NCBI GenBank assembly: GCA_964006375.1
Contig: OZ023267.1
Location: forward strand, 38,597,753-38,661,752
From: Tillus elongatus
Taxonomy: Eukaryota > Arthropoda > Insecta > Coleoptera > Cleridae
Direction: 5' to 3'
Length of the DNA: 64,000 nt
Position numbers and translations under genes: made by a program
The notes under the pieces: model-generated
Told to the model about the DNA's origin: nothing
Databases searched by the model: none
Seen by the model: only the letters and a program-made list of their open reading frames with translations
Shown here: one piece after another, positions 33,590 through 47,436 of the stretch
Position numbering within the stretch: position 1 is the first letter of the stretch
How the letters are laid out: each line of letters opens with the position of its first letter

Positions 33590-34950
33590 TAGCAAATTGT
33601 TACGCTACTCAACCAACAAGCAGAAATACCAATACTGGTCCACAAGAAAGGAGACATCTCGAACCTAGAAAATTACAGGCCGATAAGTCTACTTAGCCAC
33701 CACTACAAATATTTACTAGAATAATTACCACACGACTTGAAAAGAAGTTGGACTTCGTCCAGCCAGTGGAACAAGCCAGTTTTCGAAGTGGGTTTGGAAC
33801 CAATGATCATCTCCAGAGAGTCAAAACAGTGATTGAAAAGACCATAGAATATGGCAGACCTCTTGTCCTTGCTTTTGTGGATTTCCATAAGGCTTTCGAC
33901 ATTGTGGATCTGGACGCAATGTTGCAGTCCCTAGAAGCATGCCGTATTGACTATCGCTACACCAAACTAATTTACAATATATATAAAAATGCTACTTTTG
34001 TGGTAAAACTAAATGAAAACACGAATCTTATAAAAATTGGGAGAGGAGTACGCCAGGGAGATACAATGTCTCCAAAACTGTTTATCACCGTCCTGGAATA
34101 TGTGTTCAAGAAGCTAGATTGGGACCAGAAAGGTCTAAGAATAGACGGCCAAAGTCTGTCAAACTTACGGTTTGCAGACGACATTGTCTTACTGGCTGAC
34201 AACTTGGAAGATATTAGAGTGATGCTACAGGAACTTCAGAAGGCCTGTGCAACAGTAGGTCCAAAAATGAACATCGGAAAAACAAAATTTATGACAAACC
34301 TCGTCCCTAGTAATTATTGAAAACTCTGAGGTGGAATGGGTAGATAAATACACATATTTGGGCCACGAGACAAGCATATCCAAAGCCAACCAAACATGCG
34401 AGATAAACAGAAGAGTTATACTCTCCTGGGTGGCTTACGGCAAACTTGGAGACGTTTTCAGAGGCGACCTTCCAATATGCTTGAAAAGAAAAGTTTTCAA
34501 CCAATATGTTCTACCGCTTATGACCTACTGCGCCGAAACACTAACCCTTACCAACGCTTCTGTTAAGAAACTTAAAGTAGCACAGCGCAAAATGGAGAGG
34601 TCGATGCTGGGCGTTTCGTTACGTGACCACATTAGAAATGAAGAATTACGCAGAAGAACAGGAGTGACTGATGTGGTCGTACATGTGGCAAAACTCAAAT
34701 GGAAATGGACGGGACATGTGGCTCGCATGCAAGATGACAGGTGGACAAAACGATTACTTGAATGGAGACCCAGATCCGATAAAAGAGCCAGTGGAAGACC
34801 ACCAACTCGCTGGACAGACGACATTACAAAAGTTACAAAAAACTGGATTCGTAGCGCTCAAGACAGAAAAAAATGGACTCAACTAGGAGAGGCCTATGTC
34901 CAGCAGTGGACGCAAAGGGCTAATTGATTATGATGATGATGATGATGATT
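33590..34950 (+). pseudogene. RTE-clade LINE: reverse transcriptase and 3' end
   Basis: Two frames joined by a frameshift near 34320: 33748-34320 (190 aa) and 34331-34927 (198 aa). RT motifs: ENYRPISLLS (about 33670), LAFVDFHKAFDIVD (about 33875), GRGVRQGDTMSP (about 34044) and FADDIVLL (about 34172). The second frame has the RTE C-terminal region: YTYLGHETS, RRTGVTDVVVHVAKLKWKW, GHVARMQDDRW, GRPPTRWTDDI, and the end YVQQWTQRAN. It ends in a (TGA)n tail at 34929-34949, typical of RTE elements. The 5' half, with the endonuclease, is missing. It is close to intact, with one or two frameshifts, and could have been mobile not long ago. Confidence 0.92.
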
Positions 34951-34984
34951 TGTGACTTACTAGTATTTAATTTTAAATTATGTT

Positions 34985-35490
34985 GCCGAGAGATATCATC
35001 GATAACTGCAATTCATCGTTTAGTATATTGTTTACATTTAAATAATCACTACTATGAAAATTATAATAGATCTGGGTATCGTCAGCATAAATCTGTGATT
35101 TGCAGTATTGTAGCGATGACTGTCAGTCTGATGTGTATATAATGAAGAAAATGGAGCCCAAAACCGAGCCCTGTGGAACGCCAGAAAGAATCCGCAGGCT
35201 GCCAGAACACTCATTGGCAATATAAATGGACTGTCTTCTGCCAGTATAGTACGATCATATTAGACTAAGTGAACTGTAATCAAAACCAAAATATTTCAGG
35301 CTAGCATATAGTAGGTCATGATTTACAGTGTCGAAAGCTTTAGAGTAATCTAAAAGAAGAAAAACACTGACAGTACATCTGTTACTATCCTCAATGATAT
35401 CCGAAGTCATATTCGCAAGAGCCGTAGCTGCAGAGGGCACACTGATTATCAGTAATAAAGTGATTTTTCTGTTATTTCTTGGCATTTTTG
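34985..35490 (-). pseudogene. LINE reverse transcriptase fragment (Jockey/CR1-like)
   Basis: On the minus strand: ATALANMTSDIIEDSNRCTV then FLLLDYSKAFDTVNHDLLYA (35450-35300), then in other frames SYYTGRRQSIYIANECSGSL, GVPQGSVLGPIFFIIYTSD (about 35190-35130) and YADDTQIYYNFHSSD (about 35075). Motif A, QGS and YADD boxes are all readable but in shifted frames. Truncated at both ends. It faces the RTE element. Confidence 0.85.
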
Positions 35491-36270
35491 CATCAAGAAA
35501 ACTTAATATTTCTCTGTATTATATAATAGGTTTTATAGTCCACACAAAAGCGACAAACAAAAATTTCTTTAAACAACGAAACTTAGATTTACATCAATAT
35601 GAAAATTAGCATACGATCCACCAGAAACGCGTGTTATTTTGGACCACCTGTGTTTTCCTATTTATCAATATGAACGTATTGTTGCAGGATAATCAGGTCG
35701 AAAGTTGTGTCCACTTCAGTATCCGTAAGTAACACTTACAAGCACGCCTCCGGCTACAGATTACATTAACATAGAACTAAATCATGAGCAATTTTAACAA
35801 ATTCCCAGTCTCTGATGTCCCGTTAATCATTATCACGTATCATAACTCGTCATCTATTATGTGAAACAGACGAGGAATTTTAATTTGCTAAAATAAAACT
35901 TTTACGATTCTCTAGTAGGTATAGTATATTTCGTTTATGCTTAATATTTATTGAGTCGTCAAAACTTCGTGAGCTGTTGTAAAAAGCTAAATTAATAAAG
36001 AGCATGCATCATTCTAGATAAATAACTGAGATAATGATCTTGTAAGAGGCTCTATTAATATTCCTGTTCTCATGGATAGTATACAATAAATAATATTTCT
36101 TATAACGAATTCTCTATTTTAAAATTGTTGCAATTAAATGATATTATTTCTTGCAAAATAAGCACTTAAAACTAATATTAAACAAAATTGACACATTCGT
36201 TCTTTTGTAATAAAAGAGTGGTTCCTTTAAAGTTTCTGTTCAAAAAATTAATTTTTCACAGTCGAGAATT
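35491..36270. other. No gene recognised
   Basis: AT-rich sequence without recognisable domain or repeat. Confidence 0.5.
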
Positions 36271-36282
36271 TAAAAAAGTTTG

Positions 36283-36594
36283 GACGCAGCAAGTGCGTTA
36301 TGATAGTGAATTTTCATAAAAATGTTTTAAATAGTAAATATGTGTTTTTTTAATAAAGCAGACATCAAATTTGGTTACCAGTATAACCTATATAGTAAAA
36401 ACAATGTGCCATGTTTCATCAAAATAACTTCACTGTTTGAAAATGTACACAAATTTGTCGAAAAGAAACTTAAAATATTCCCGAAAAAAACTAGTTTCCT
36501 GGCAGACGAACCTTATAGGTTAATAGCAAATTGAGTTATTCAAATTTGAGGCGTTCAATAAAAATTCGCTACCATAAGGCACTTGCTGAGTCCC
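36283..36594 (+). mobile_element. Complete 312-bp unit with about 35-bp inverted ends
   Basis: The left end GGACGCAGCAAGTGCGTTAT then GATAGTGAATTTTC is the inverted counterpart of the right end AAAATTCGCTACCATAAGGC then ACTTGCTGAGTCC. The interior carries a 64-residue frame (36340-36534) ending PYRLIAN, also readable at 36910-37149 and 49724-49960. I think it reflects DNA homology rather than a gene. Likely a MITE. Confidence 0.75.
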
Positions 36595-37990
36595 CAATTT
36601 ATTTTCTTACAAAACATGCATTATAATTTCGTGGTCGAAATTCCATACATTTAAGGTCAGCTCAGAACTGATACTGACCGGGGGAATCCGTCTGTCTAAT
36701 TAAGGCAAATCATTGTTTAATGTATTTCAACTGAGCAGATTTTCCTGGCTAACGAACTAATTCAAGCTACTGGTAAAAGAACGGTACTCACCAAATTGGA
36801 AGTGCTAAGTGCTCATTTGAAGGAATTTTTTCAAAATTCAAAAGTCGCGATCTCCTCATTAGTGTGTTTTCACTAAAAAAAGCGAGAATTAACTAATACC
36901 CTTTGAGTTGTGGGGGGTCAGAAAGCCGGGAAATTTGAAATATCGATACCTATATTAAAATATCGTATGCAACTAGTTATACATTTATTAGGAGAAGGTG
37001 ATATAGATAAATATAGTAAAAAGGATGTGCCATGTTTCATCAAAATAACTTTATTCTTTGAAAATGTACAAAAATTTCCGAAAGTAAACTTGAAGTGCTT
37101 CCGAAAAAACTCGTTTCTTGGTAAACCTTATAGGTTAATAGCAAATTAAGCTATTCAAATATGAAGCATTTGATTAAAATTGGCTACCATAACGCACTTG
37201 CTGCGTCAAGAATTTCTTTTCTTACAAACATCCATTATATTTCGATGGAAAATGCAAAAAAGCAATAACATAATGCGTGTTTAATTAAAAAAAAGAGAAT
37301 TTGTATCAGCATCGACTTATGGGCCAGCCTGTGATTGTAGAAATATTTTTTTAAGATGTAGCTCAAGACACCCTATAATTAATATATACAATTCTTTTCA
37401 CATCTTGTATAATAACGGATATATTGAACTTTATTGATTTTTTACGAAAATTCGACAAAAATTAAATACCATTAAACGATAAACTCTATAGCTAAGGCTA
37501 CTGCCAAACATCAGAGAAAGGGTTTATTTGAAATTAATTTTCTGGAAATATTTTTGTAAAATGAAGGACAATGACGGTTGAAACTAAGACTTCAGTAAAA
37601 CATTCTTCTTGAGACATTTTCTTCCCATAGCCCGTATTAGATTCAAGTTCTTTGCCTAAATGTTGCCAATTTTGACGTTTTAAATCGCAACTTTGACGTT
37701 TAGAGGAAAACCCAAATTTATTTTTATTTAAATGCCTATAACTTTTTGGTCTTTTGACCTACAGAGCCAAGTTTTGGTAGGTAACTTACCTATAATGATA
37801 TAAACCCGTGGTTGCCCTTACTTTGTTGATTCGGGAGATATAATTTTTTTCGAAAAAAAAAACACACAATTTTCCGGGAAAACCTGGGCCTATTTTCCTG
37901 GATATCGAACTTATTCAAGCCATTTGCAAAAGGAAGGTATTCACCAAATTTAATCAAAATGGCCCCATTATTTTTTGAGTTATCGGTGTG

Positions 37991-38320
<330 letters not shown>

Positions 38321-38459
38321 ATATAAAAATTGAAACTGACCCCGGATATGGGTTCTGGGGGGCCTAATTAGCGCTTATTTGAAGAAATTTTTTCAAAATT
38401 CAAAAGTCGGGATCTCCTCATTAGTGATTTTTTTTAAAGAAAATTCACTAAAAGACAGT

Positions 38460-38768
38460 ATTTTTTTAACGTTGGTCTATTTCCACGACTATGGCCAGTC
38501 ATCGACGCCAGGGAGCAGTTTCACCTCAATATCCTAGAAATTTTGCCGAACCCCTGCCCAACATCGCATTGATACGGTACCGACGGCTTTACGCCTCCTC
38601 CGAATAACGGAACGTGCAGACATTCAACTCTGTCAAATACAATGCCACTACCTCGGTTAATGTTAATTTTACAGCATGTACTGAAAAAACGAAAGGGGAA
38701 CGCTGGGAATCGAACCTAGCACCCTGGGGTTCAGAGACACACGTTCTTACTACTGGACCTCTGAGGCT
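38460..38768 (-). mobile_element. tRNA-derived SINE, copy 1
   Basis: On the minus strand the head has an A-box region GGTCCAGTAGTAAGAACGTG and a B box GGTTCGATTCC (38711-38721 region). The body then runs to a 3' end of ...CCAACGTTAAAAAAA. The same family is at 47437-47804. Only weak flanking identity (CAGTA) is seen, so the duplication is unclear. Confidence 0.75.
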
Positions 38769-38855
38769 TTAAAAAATGGGCAGTAAATATATGTTGGACT
38801 TAAATATAAACACATGTTTAAATTTAAAGCTTTAAAGCCAACTTTTATAACATGA

Positions 38856-39180
38856 AAAAAAAAGGCCGGACGCAGCAGGTGCATTACAGTAGCGACCTCT
38901 CGTAAAACTAATTTAAATACGAAATATCCTCGAAAAGTAAAAAATTGTATCTCCGAAAACTCTAAATTCATTTTGATTAAGTTCCATACACATGTTGCCT
39001 TTATAAGGTTTTTCTTACAGTTAAGCGTTGTCGGTGTAATTACCGGACACTCTGTATATATAATAATAAAAAGTGTATGAACTCCGCACAGCCGCCTATG
39101 GTAAGTCGGTTGATAGATCACTTCACAAGAAGCACGTCCGGTAGATAATAAAATAATGTAGGTATTTCTGCCAAACGAAA
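38856..39180 (+). repeat. (TA)n-family left-end fragment and unassigned sequence
   Basis: GGCCGGACGCAGCAGGTGCA then TTACAGTAGCG is a left terminus at about 38867-38900. No matching right end. The remainder is unassigned. Confidence 0.5.
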
Positions 39181-39204
39181 TATGTTTTTTTTTGGACCAG
39201 GATA

Positions 39205-39305
39205 TTTAGAATTATTCATTCTCTGATGACGCTGACTTGGGTAGTGAAACGATTGTCAGGTTTTTTTAATGTGTTGTCGTGATTTGGGTTCTCCAAGTGT
39301 ACTTA
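39205..39305 (+). ncRNA. Hammerhead ribozyme, PLE type (complete core) with PLE terminal block
   Basis: CTGATGA at 39223-39229, stem II CTGAC/GGTAG (one mismatch), GAAA at 39246-39249, stem III ACGATTGT, GTC at 39255-39257. Stem I TCT (39220-39222) pairs with AGG (39258-39260). The block at 39268-39303 (GTGTTGTCGTGATTTGGGTT, CTCCAAGTGTAC) is shared with 9040 and 10266. All core residues are present. The short stem I and minimal stem III are typical of PLE hammerheads. No PLE coding sequence is adjacent. Confidence 0.78.
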
Positions 39306-39959
39306 CTAAACAATAGGTGCTTCATATTAAAAGCTTCATCGCCGCTAATCCATGAAGCAAGATATAAGGAAAACATACTTGGGGAAGCTAATCATTTATT
39401 CGGTAGACTTTGCGTCTTGTATCTTAATAAAGGTAATATAGGTGGGAGTACCTTTATATATATTTATAGCGGGGTCAAATGAGCTGGAGAAGGCAAGCGA
39501 AGAGGAAAACTTACACACAAGCGTATGGGTATATTAATAATTACCGAGGAATGTCCGAGAATGTGTGTCCTGAACATTCACTGATTGTGTTCGTATAATT
39601 ACATATTCGTGGGTTATAATTAACCCGAAGCTTACTCTCAGAGTCAATGATCCACAGAACCGTTTGTTGTTTCGATTCTTAAATATGTTTGATTATTTTA
39701 CATGGACTGACACCTCGAATAATGCATAGGTGCTTTTTAGGTTAATAATAGATCGGTAGACTTTTTATGGGGTTATTGTTCCACAGAATTAAGTTTCACG
39801 GTGCGCTTAAACTCACCACACAACAAATATAATTAACGTGCAAAAGAAAGTTCTTCGCCTGCCCATTGCTGTTGTAATTTACCTTTTTCAAAGCTGTCTC
39901 AAAAATCACTAAATAAAAAGCTATATTTCTGTTTTCATATTATCATTTACTAAATTAAC
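39306..39959. other. No gene recognised
   Basis: AT-rich. No domain-bearing frame or repeat family recognised. Confidence 0.5.
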
Positions 39960-40110
<151 letters not shown>

Positions 40111-40379
40111 TTTTTGGTTTAGATACGGCAATAAAATCATCACTAGAAGAATGAGACAAAATATCAATGCATAAAATAATGTTATTTAATTAAATGTTCA
40201 AATTCTTTTCCCTTCACTTCCATGCAGTAATAAAAAATTTTGCTCCACTTTCAAACGAACAGGCATGTCGGGCGTTATCTCGCGGCTTTTTTTGCAACTT
40301 CCCGATGAAAATATTTTCTTTTGTGATTTTTCGTTTATCTCTTAATAACTTTCTGGATTAAAGCATACATTTTGGGAAA

Positions 40380-41575
40380 CTGGATCAGTTCCAAACAACA
40401 AGCATCAACATGACCAGGTCGTACATAATGAGGATAAGGTAGCTCTCATGGGTCACATCACAATGGAACCAAGTTTGAGTCTCAGGAAGCTTGCAAATAC
40501 TTCAGAAATTTCTGCAGCCAGCGGCCGCCAAATCTTAAAAAGTAATAAGTATCACCCATGCAAAATTGATTTGGTACATGAACTTAACAAAGACGATCTT
40601 GATCGCCACGTGCAGTTCTATGAAGAAATGAGGAGAAGGGTGCCAGAAGTAATCTAACATTTTTTTATTCAGTCTGTTTTTCCGATGAATATACGTTTTG
40701 ACTAGATGAACAGGTCAACCGCCGTAATTGCGCCTACTGGGGTGACAAAAAAAACAAGAAATGTCCGTGAAGCTCATACGCAGCATCCGGGGAAGTTGAG
40801 TATTTATGCATACTGGTAGACCACCTCATAGGGCTTTTCTTTCTACCAGGAAATCTGGATCTCAACATGTATCTGGATGTACTGAAAATGCATATCTATC
40901 CAATGATCTATTGGAAAATAAAAACGCTTTAGCAGAAAAGGGTACGTGGTCTCAGCATGATGGTGCTGTGCGAGATTTTCTTAATCAGCACCTAGTCCCT
41001 GGCTAGAACGCAGAGGTTCACTTGAGTGGCCTCCCAGCGCGCCAGATTTAATCACTTTAGACTTTTTTCTATGCATACATTCGAAGTCTAAAATTTACGC
41101 AACAAAACTAATCTCACTTGAGGAGCTTCGTCGGCGAATTGTTAAAGAATTTCGTCAGATAACGCCCGAAATGCTTCGAACTGTTCGTTCGGAAGTAGAA
41201 AAAAGTTTTATTCTTGTATAGAAATGGAAGCAAAACCATTTGAATATTTAACTAAATAACATTCTTCTATTCATCAATATTTTGTGTTATTCTTTAATTG
41301 ATGATATTATTGTCATATCCAAACCAAAATTTAAAAAGTCGATGTTGTCGTGAGCATAATTGAGAAAGATTTAAAATGAGGTGTCACTCAACATAGGGCG
41401 CAATTTAAAATTGAAGGGTACTTTACGCCTCTGCCTAAGGGGTATGTTCCAAGACACCAAAACTTATGCCATGATGTGTCCAGCTTGAAAACAAAGTAGA
41501 CTTGCCTTGGATTTTTCTTTTTTTAATTCCGATAATTTTCAGGTTAAAAGTTTTAAATGACACACCTGTATATAA
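40380..41575 (+). pseudogene. DUF4817/mariner-type transposase, degraded
   Basis: Plus strand: SLSLRKLANTSEISAASGRQ then KYHPCKIDLVHELNKDDLDR (40470-40605) is the HTH/linker region. Then EAHTQHPGKLSIYAYW (about 40770) belongs to the catalytic core, NQHLVPG (about 40985) precedes WNAEVHLSGLP in a shifted frame, and SKIYATKLISLEELRRRIVKEF then EMLRTVRSEVEKSF (41085-41215) is the C-terminal end. The order matches transposases with FLN..FPGRWIGRRG...VYATKPASLEELR. Stops and frameshifts throughout, and part of the core is deleted. It ends at ACACCTGTATATA (41563-41575), a TIR-like end also seen inverted at 24208. Confidence 0.8.
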
Positions 41576-41576
41576 A

Positions 41577-42372
<796 letters not shown>

Positions 42373-42379
42373 TAACATA

Positions 42380-42775
42380 ACCATCTGTAATCTATAATCA
42401 TATCCAATGTAACTTTGTCTTGATCGAGTAATTTAAGTTAAGAATTTTTGGCACATGCTGTATAATATTTGTATGTCAAAAAATAAGATTTATCTTGTCT
42501 CAAAATCATTTCATTTCGGGTTAGATATATTTTGTTTTTATCTCCCGTTTTTTTCTTTAGTTTGTACCGTTATAAGGAAATAAATTTGGTAAAAAAGCGT
42601 GTGTTCCAAAAATTAACACAGATTTTCGATTCACTAGGCGAGTGCTTTGCAAATGAAACCAGGCCAAAGTGAAGTGTGCGATTATAAAACAATCAGGATT
42701 TTCAAAATCACAAAGTTTAAGATAAGCACTTTCATTTAATTCAGTCGGAAAACAAATAATTCCATATTATGTATG
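42380..42775 (-). repeat. Dispersed repeat D3, inverted copy
   Basis: Reverse complement of 23778-24195, immediately downstream of a (TA)n-family copy. It ends in a short (TATG)n tract (42769-42790). Confidence 0.7.
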
Positions 42776-42790
42776 TATGTATGTATGTAT

Positions 42791-43485
42791 CACACTGATA
42801 ATGGATGAATATGTATGACGCGGAATGTTTCTAAAACGGCTCATTTAAATATCACTTATTATTATATTTTTGAAATCAGAAGAAAATTGACTTCCATTCT
42901 GAGCATTCTATTTAAAAAAAGTAAGGTTAGGCATTTTTTACAATTTTGCGATGGTAACCTGGTTTTTCCAAAAGCAAATTCTCACAGCTTGTGAAAAGTT
43001 CTACAACTTTTATTTGGAATAATTTGTTCTATCTCCAAAAATAAAAGTAGTAGAAGATGCACTGACAGATGAACAGACCGTGTAAATTAAGCTGATTTTA
43101 AAATAATTAAAATGTTACATTAATATGATAGTCTAAACATTGACACTTTAAATTTTGACATGACAAACTGCGATTTTCATTTCTTGAATAACGTCCTACC
43201 ATTCTACACTTTTCTTAAGCAGAACCATCTCTTTATCAAAACTGCTGACCATAACACTGCTGCTTCTCAACTAATATTTCTAATCTTTTTCTTGCATTAA
43301 AGTGAAAACCAAAAACTTTTATAGGAAATGGATATGCTATTACATAAGCAATGTAAATTTACAAACAAAATTGAGGGAACATTAGTTTTTGAATCTCAAA
43401 TAGCTTACAGATCTATCCAGGAATAAAAAAACTAAAATTTTGTAAATTTATTAGGACATTTACTTTAAAACTAAAAGTTTATATT
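42791..43485. other. No gene recognised
   Basis: AT-rich. No domain-bearing frame or known repeat. Confidence 0.45.
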
Positions 43486-43489
43486 GTGA

Positions 43490-43870
43490 AATCCAATCAG
43501 AATTAAATGTCATTAAGCGATTCAGTTTTTACCAAAGCTCATAAAGAAAGCATAATCGTAGCTCTAAATAGGGATGCATACAACGTAACAATTACAAATT
43601 TTATTAAGGCATGAAATTTGACAGAAATTAGGAGAGACCCAACAAATTTGTTTTAGACCAAACTTAAAAATACATCTTTGGTGAGCAAGAACTTTTACAT
43701 GAACCATATCCATCAGATATGGTATGGGTACTTAAAAATTCAGAAATCAAATATTCCTATTAGACAAGTAGCTTGTTATGTTAATAGACCTAATTATAAG
43801 ATATCCAGCAAATTGGTTTCCCTTATTAGAAAACAGCTACATTCCAAAATATTCAGTTAAACATTGTTAT
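43490..43870 (+). pseudogene. Penelope-like reverse transcriptase fragment
   Basis: Plus strand: IVALNRDAYNVTITNFI (about 43555-43605), LTEIRRDPTNLF, stop, then 43678-43860 WYGYLKIQKSNIPIRQVACY then VNRPNYKISSKLVSLI. These match the N-terminal fingers of PLE RTs (..VD..DY...I...L.....Y..L..DPT; YGLPKIHK...PLRPIVS..NSPTY.LSK.L). Two or more stops. The palm, with the YxDD box, is missing here but present in the minus-strand PLE at 49.5 kb. Confidence 0.7.
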
Positions 43871-44123
43871 GACAACCCAAAATTAGAATAAGAGTTTGTA
43901 TTGCTGCAAAGAGTAAATTGGTCTTGTTTGTTGTTTGTAGCATGTATTGAAAAAGAACTCTTAGAGAATGGCTACTAAAAAGGAATGTAAATGATATAAA
44001 AAGACAAGAAACAGTAAAACTTTTCAACCAATGTGTAAAACGCACCTAGTTTAAATTTCATCACAAAAGTTATATGGAAAATTAAGGCCTTCCTATGGAC
44101 CGTTCGTTGTATCTCTTATTAAC

Positions 44124-44207
<84 letters not shown>

Positions 44208-44314
44208 CATCATAAGTTATATATGATCTTTTCTTTTGGTTCATATGTATATTATGTAAATGATATTTTAGTATTTTTCGAGGTAATCCCACAGAATTAC
44301 AAGAATGTCTAATT
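43871..44314. other. No gene recognised; TA tract 44128-44206
   Basis: A 79-bp pure TA tract lies at 44128-44206. It is not flanked by the (TA)n-family blocks, so it is one of the few independent TA tracts. No gene. Confidence 0.6.
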
Positions 44315-44436
44315 TTAGTGAATTTTCATCAAGAAAGTTCACTAATAGAAAGGTATCGATAATAAGATTTTTGGAAAATTTCTTCAAATGAGCACTAAGC
44401 AGGGCCCCTAGAACCCAAATCCAAGGTTAGTTGAAA

Positions 44437-44527
<91 letters not shown>

Positions 44528-44720
44528 GTGTGTGTGTGTATGTGGGTATCCAACCGATAACTCAAAAAATATTTCACCAATCGAAACCAAATTTGGCACT
44601 TCCCTTCAATTTGTCAATAGCTTGGATGAGTTCATTAGACAGTTTTGACACTCAAATAATTAAAAACAAAACATAAAAGTGTTTGGTCCCCTCTGCTAAA
44701 TTTGAACTTAACCGGTTCAG
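44315..44720 (-). repeat. (TA)n-family copy, reverse
   Basis: TTTTAGTGAATTTTCATCAA end, ACTAATAGAAAGGTATCGAT, CCTAGAACCCAAATCCAAGG, TA tract 44440-44524 running into (TG)n at 44526-44541, then the body CCAACCGATAACTCAAAAAA. Cut by the LINE A insertion at about 44742. Confidence 0.8.
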
Positions 44721-44741
44721 CAAATTTTGAGTTATAACTAA

Positions 44742-46905
44742 ATGAAAAATAAACAATTTACGATATATCCTGAAATTACCTCTGAATGGGCGCCTACAAA
44801 GTCAGACAAATATACTGTCTGCTTCTCAGATCCTGACCCCTCTGATATCTCACAAAACGTCACCGAAATTATCCAAGCAGACATTGAATTATTTATTCCA
44901 AGTACACAGAAAGCCTCTTCAGCCACTCAAAATCCCTGGTTCTCTAAATCCTCTGACAGGGCCAGACTTGAAAAGGTCAAAGCTCACAAAACGCTTCTAC
45001 ACAATCCCAGTCAAGAAAACCGTCAAGGATTTAACGACGCAAGAAACCGCTATGTCCGCATTATTTCCGAGGCTAAAACCTCGTTTAATAACCACATCAA
45101 AAACAAAGTCCTCTAAAGCTCCAACGGCAGGAAACCCTTCTGGACTCTTGCTACATCTATTGGGAATAATTTCTGCAAGAGCACGTTCCCACCTCTTGTA
45201 TCAGGGGATAAAATTGTTTTTACTGACCTGGACAAGGCTGAACTTTTTGCCTTGTTGTTCGCCGGCAATTCTACTCTCAAACCACCTCCAAATGTTCAAC
45301 CACCAACACTCACCAATGTCGCGCATAAAATGACGGATATCATTTTCAAAACTAAAAAGGTACGAAAGATGCTCTCTTCTCTTAATACCAGGAAAGCCTC
45401 TGGCCTTGACGAGAACCCAGCAATTGTTCTCAAAAAATGCCCACCAGAACTTGCTCCTGTCCTGACTCGTCTGTTTCAGACATCTTACAATAGAGGCATA
45501 TTCCCTAATAACTGGAAAACTGCTCGAGTACAACCCGTCCCCAAGAAAGGATCTAAAGCGCTTCCTAGCAACTACAGGCCCATTTCTCTCCTTTTAGTCG
45601 TCTCTAAAGTGATGGAAAAGTATATGAACACCGAATCACTAAAATTTCTTGAAAAACACAGTCTAATCCACGACAGGCAGTATGAATTTCGTCAGCGCAG
45701 ATCAACTGCCGGCCTCATTTCCTTTTTCACTCATTTTTATAACAAGGTCTGGCACGCAGCGCTGCTTAATAAACTACCGGCCTATGACCTACCACCAAAA
45801 CTCTGTACCTAGACAGCAAATCCTCCCCGGAGCATTTATGTTGCCGTGGGTGGCAATTCCTTTAAACTGTATCTAATTTATGCAGGAGTCCCTCAAGGTA
45901 CAGCTTTAGTCCCCTCTTTGTTTCTTCTCCACATCAATGATCTCCTCTCTAGCACATCCAACCCAGTTCACAGTTAGGCGGATGACAGCACCGTCCACTC
46001 AAAAATACAATATTCTGAGACTCTTTAGCCCAATTAAATGAGGATCGCAGACTCATCGAGGTTTCTGTCTCTGTGGATCTACAATAAATATTAGACTGGG
46101 GAAGTAGAAATCTTGTACAATTCAAATCCACCAAATCTCAGTCTTGCTTTCTATCTCATAAGAGCTACACCAGCCCTAGACCCATCACAATGAACAACCG
46201 AGTTATTCAAAGTAATGAGTCCTTTTCACTTGTTGGCATTTCTGTGGATCGAAATCTCTATTGGCACCAACATGTCACATAAATTGCAGAATCGGATGCT
46301 AAGAAATTAGGCTTCCTCTTCCGGGCTCGCAAATACTTTTCACTAGCTAATCTCTATACTTTATGTACTTCACAAATAAGGCCAAACCTCGAATACTGCT
46401 CCCACATCTGGGAGGCCGCTGCCGCTTCTACACTCGCTATCCTGGACTCCATTGAGAGTTATACGTCTCATCGGTGACCCTACACTCACCCGAAGGCTGC
46501 CATTTCTTGCCCACCGACGTGCCGTTGGTGACATCTCTCTCTCTCTCTCGCTCTTTTATAGATATCTGCACGGGCACTGCTCAGAGGAGCTTTCTTCCAT
46601 TGTTCCTCCACCTGCTGCCCCCAACAGAACTACCAGGGGAACAGAGCGAATGCACCCTTTTACTGTGCAGGTCACCAGACATAGAACATCTTGTTATGCC
46701 CGCTCTTTTGTCGCGAGGACTTCCAGGTTGTGCAATTCCTTGCCGGAACATGTTTTTCCTCCACCTCCGAACCTCCAAACCTTTAAGTCCATAGTTAACA
46801 AGTTGCCACTTTCCTTCTTGTCGAGGCCCACGATACGATAGCATTCAGGCTGTGAGCCCTCGTGGTGTGTTGTTGAAATAAAAAATAAAAAAATATTAAA
46901 AAAAA
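44742..46905 (+). pseudogene. LINE family A, copy 2
   Basis: Longest copy in the 5' direction. It includes the segment between endonuclease and RT (ENPAIVLKKCPPELAPVLTR preceded by RKMLSSLNTRKASGLD) and an upstream helical region (44742-45116, QKASSATQNPWFSKSSDRAR). RT motifs: NYRPISLLLVVSKVMEKYMN (about 45570), FRQRRSTAG (about 45690). Motif A is lost by a deletion of about 60 bp: SFFTHFYNK joins directly to VWHAALLNKL, dropping the catalytic ISKAFD block. The YADD box is also corrupted (about 45975). The C-terminal frame is 46452-46841. A-rich tail at 46875-46905. The endonuclease is missing (5' truncated). Confidence 0.9.
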
Positions 46906-47429
46906 ACCCAGAGCCACAAGGTCAATGATTGTAAAGTTACCAGGCTAACTAGATATATCGTATCTTCAGTTTTAATTGTTACATGCCCAACCAGATACAC
47001 GTTACCAATATTGCAATTTCCTTTATATAATATTCATAACGTAAATAGAAAATACATATTGTCCCACATTTATCAACACTAATAATTTAAATAATGACAT
47101 ATATTATTGAATGAAACAATAATTTATTCAAATAGTTACGTGAACTAAAACAAGCATCTAACAACACTCGATCAATTTGTAATAAAGCAGTTCTCACGCT
47201 GTATCTTATACAGGAAACAAAACCGATTATCTAGTTGTTACAGTTTTGTTTACACTTATTTTAATTCCAGAAGTCAACTGTTACAGGAAACTCCTAGATG
47301 TAAAAATATTTAAAATATATGGGAAAACAATTAATATGTTATAGGTAGTATGCGCATTTTATAAAACTTTTGTGGCTACCGTAGCGATTCTGTTAATTTC
47401 TGTATTATAATTAGTAATGTGTACTGAAC
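46906..47429. other. No gene recognised
   Basis: AT-rich. Nothing supportable. Confidence 0.5.
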
Positions 47430-47436
47430 TATCAAG

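Noticed and set aside
42769..42790. (TATG)n tract as a separate satellite
   Set aside because: Only about five units, at the edge of the D3 repeat; too short to be notable.
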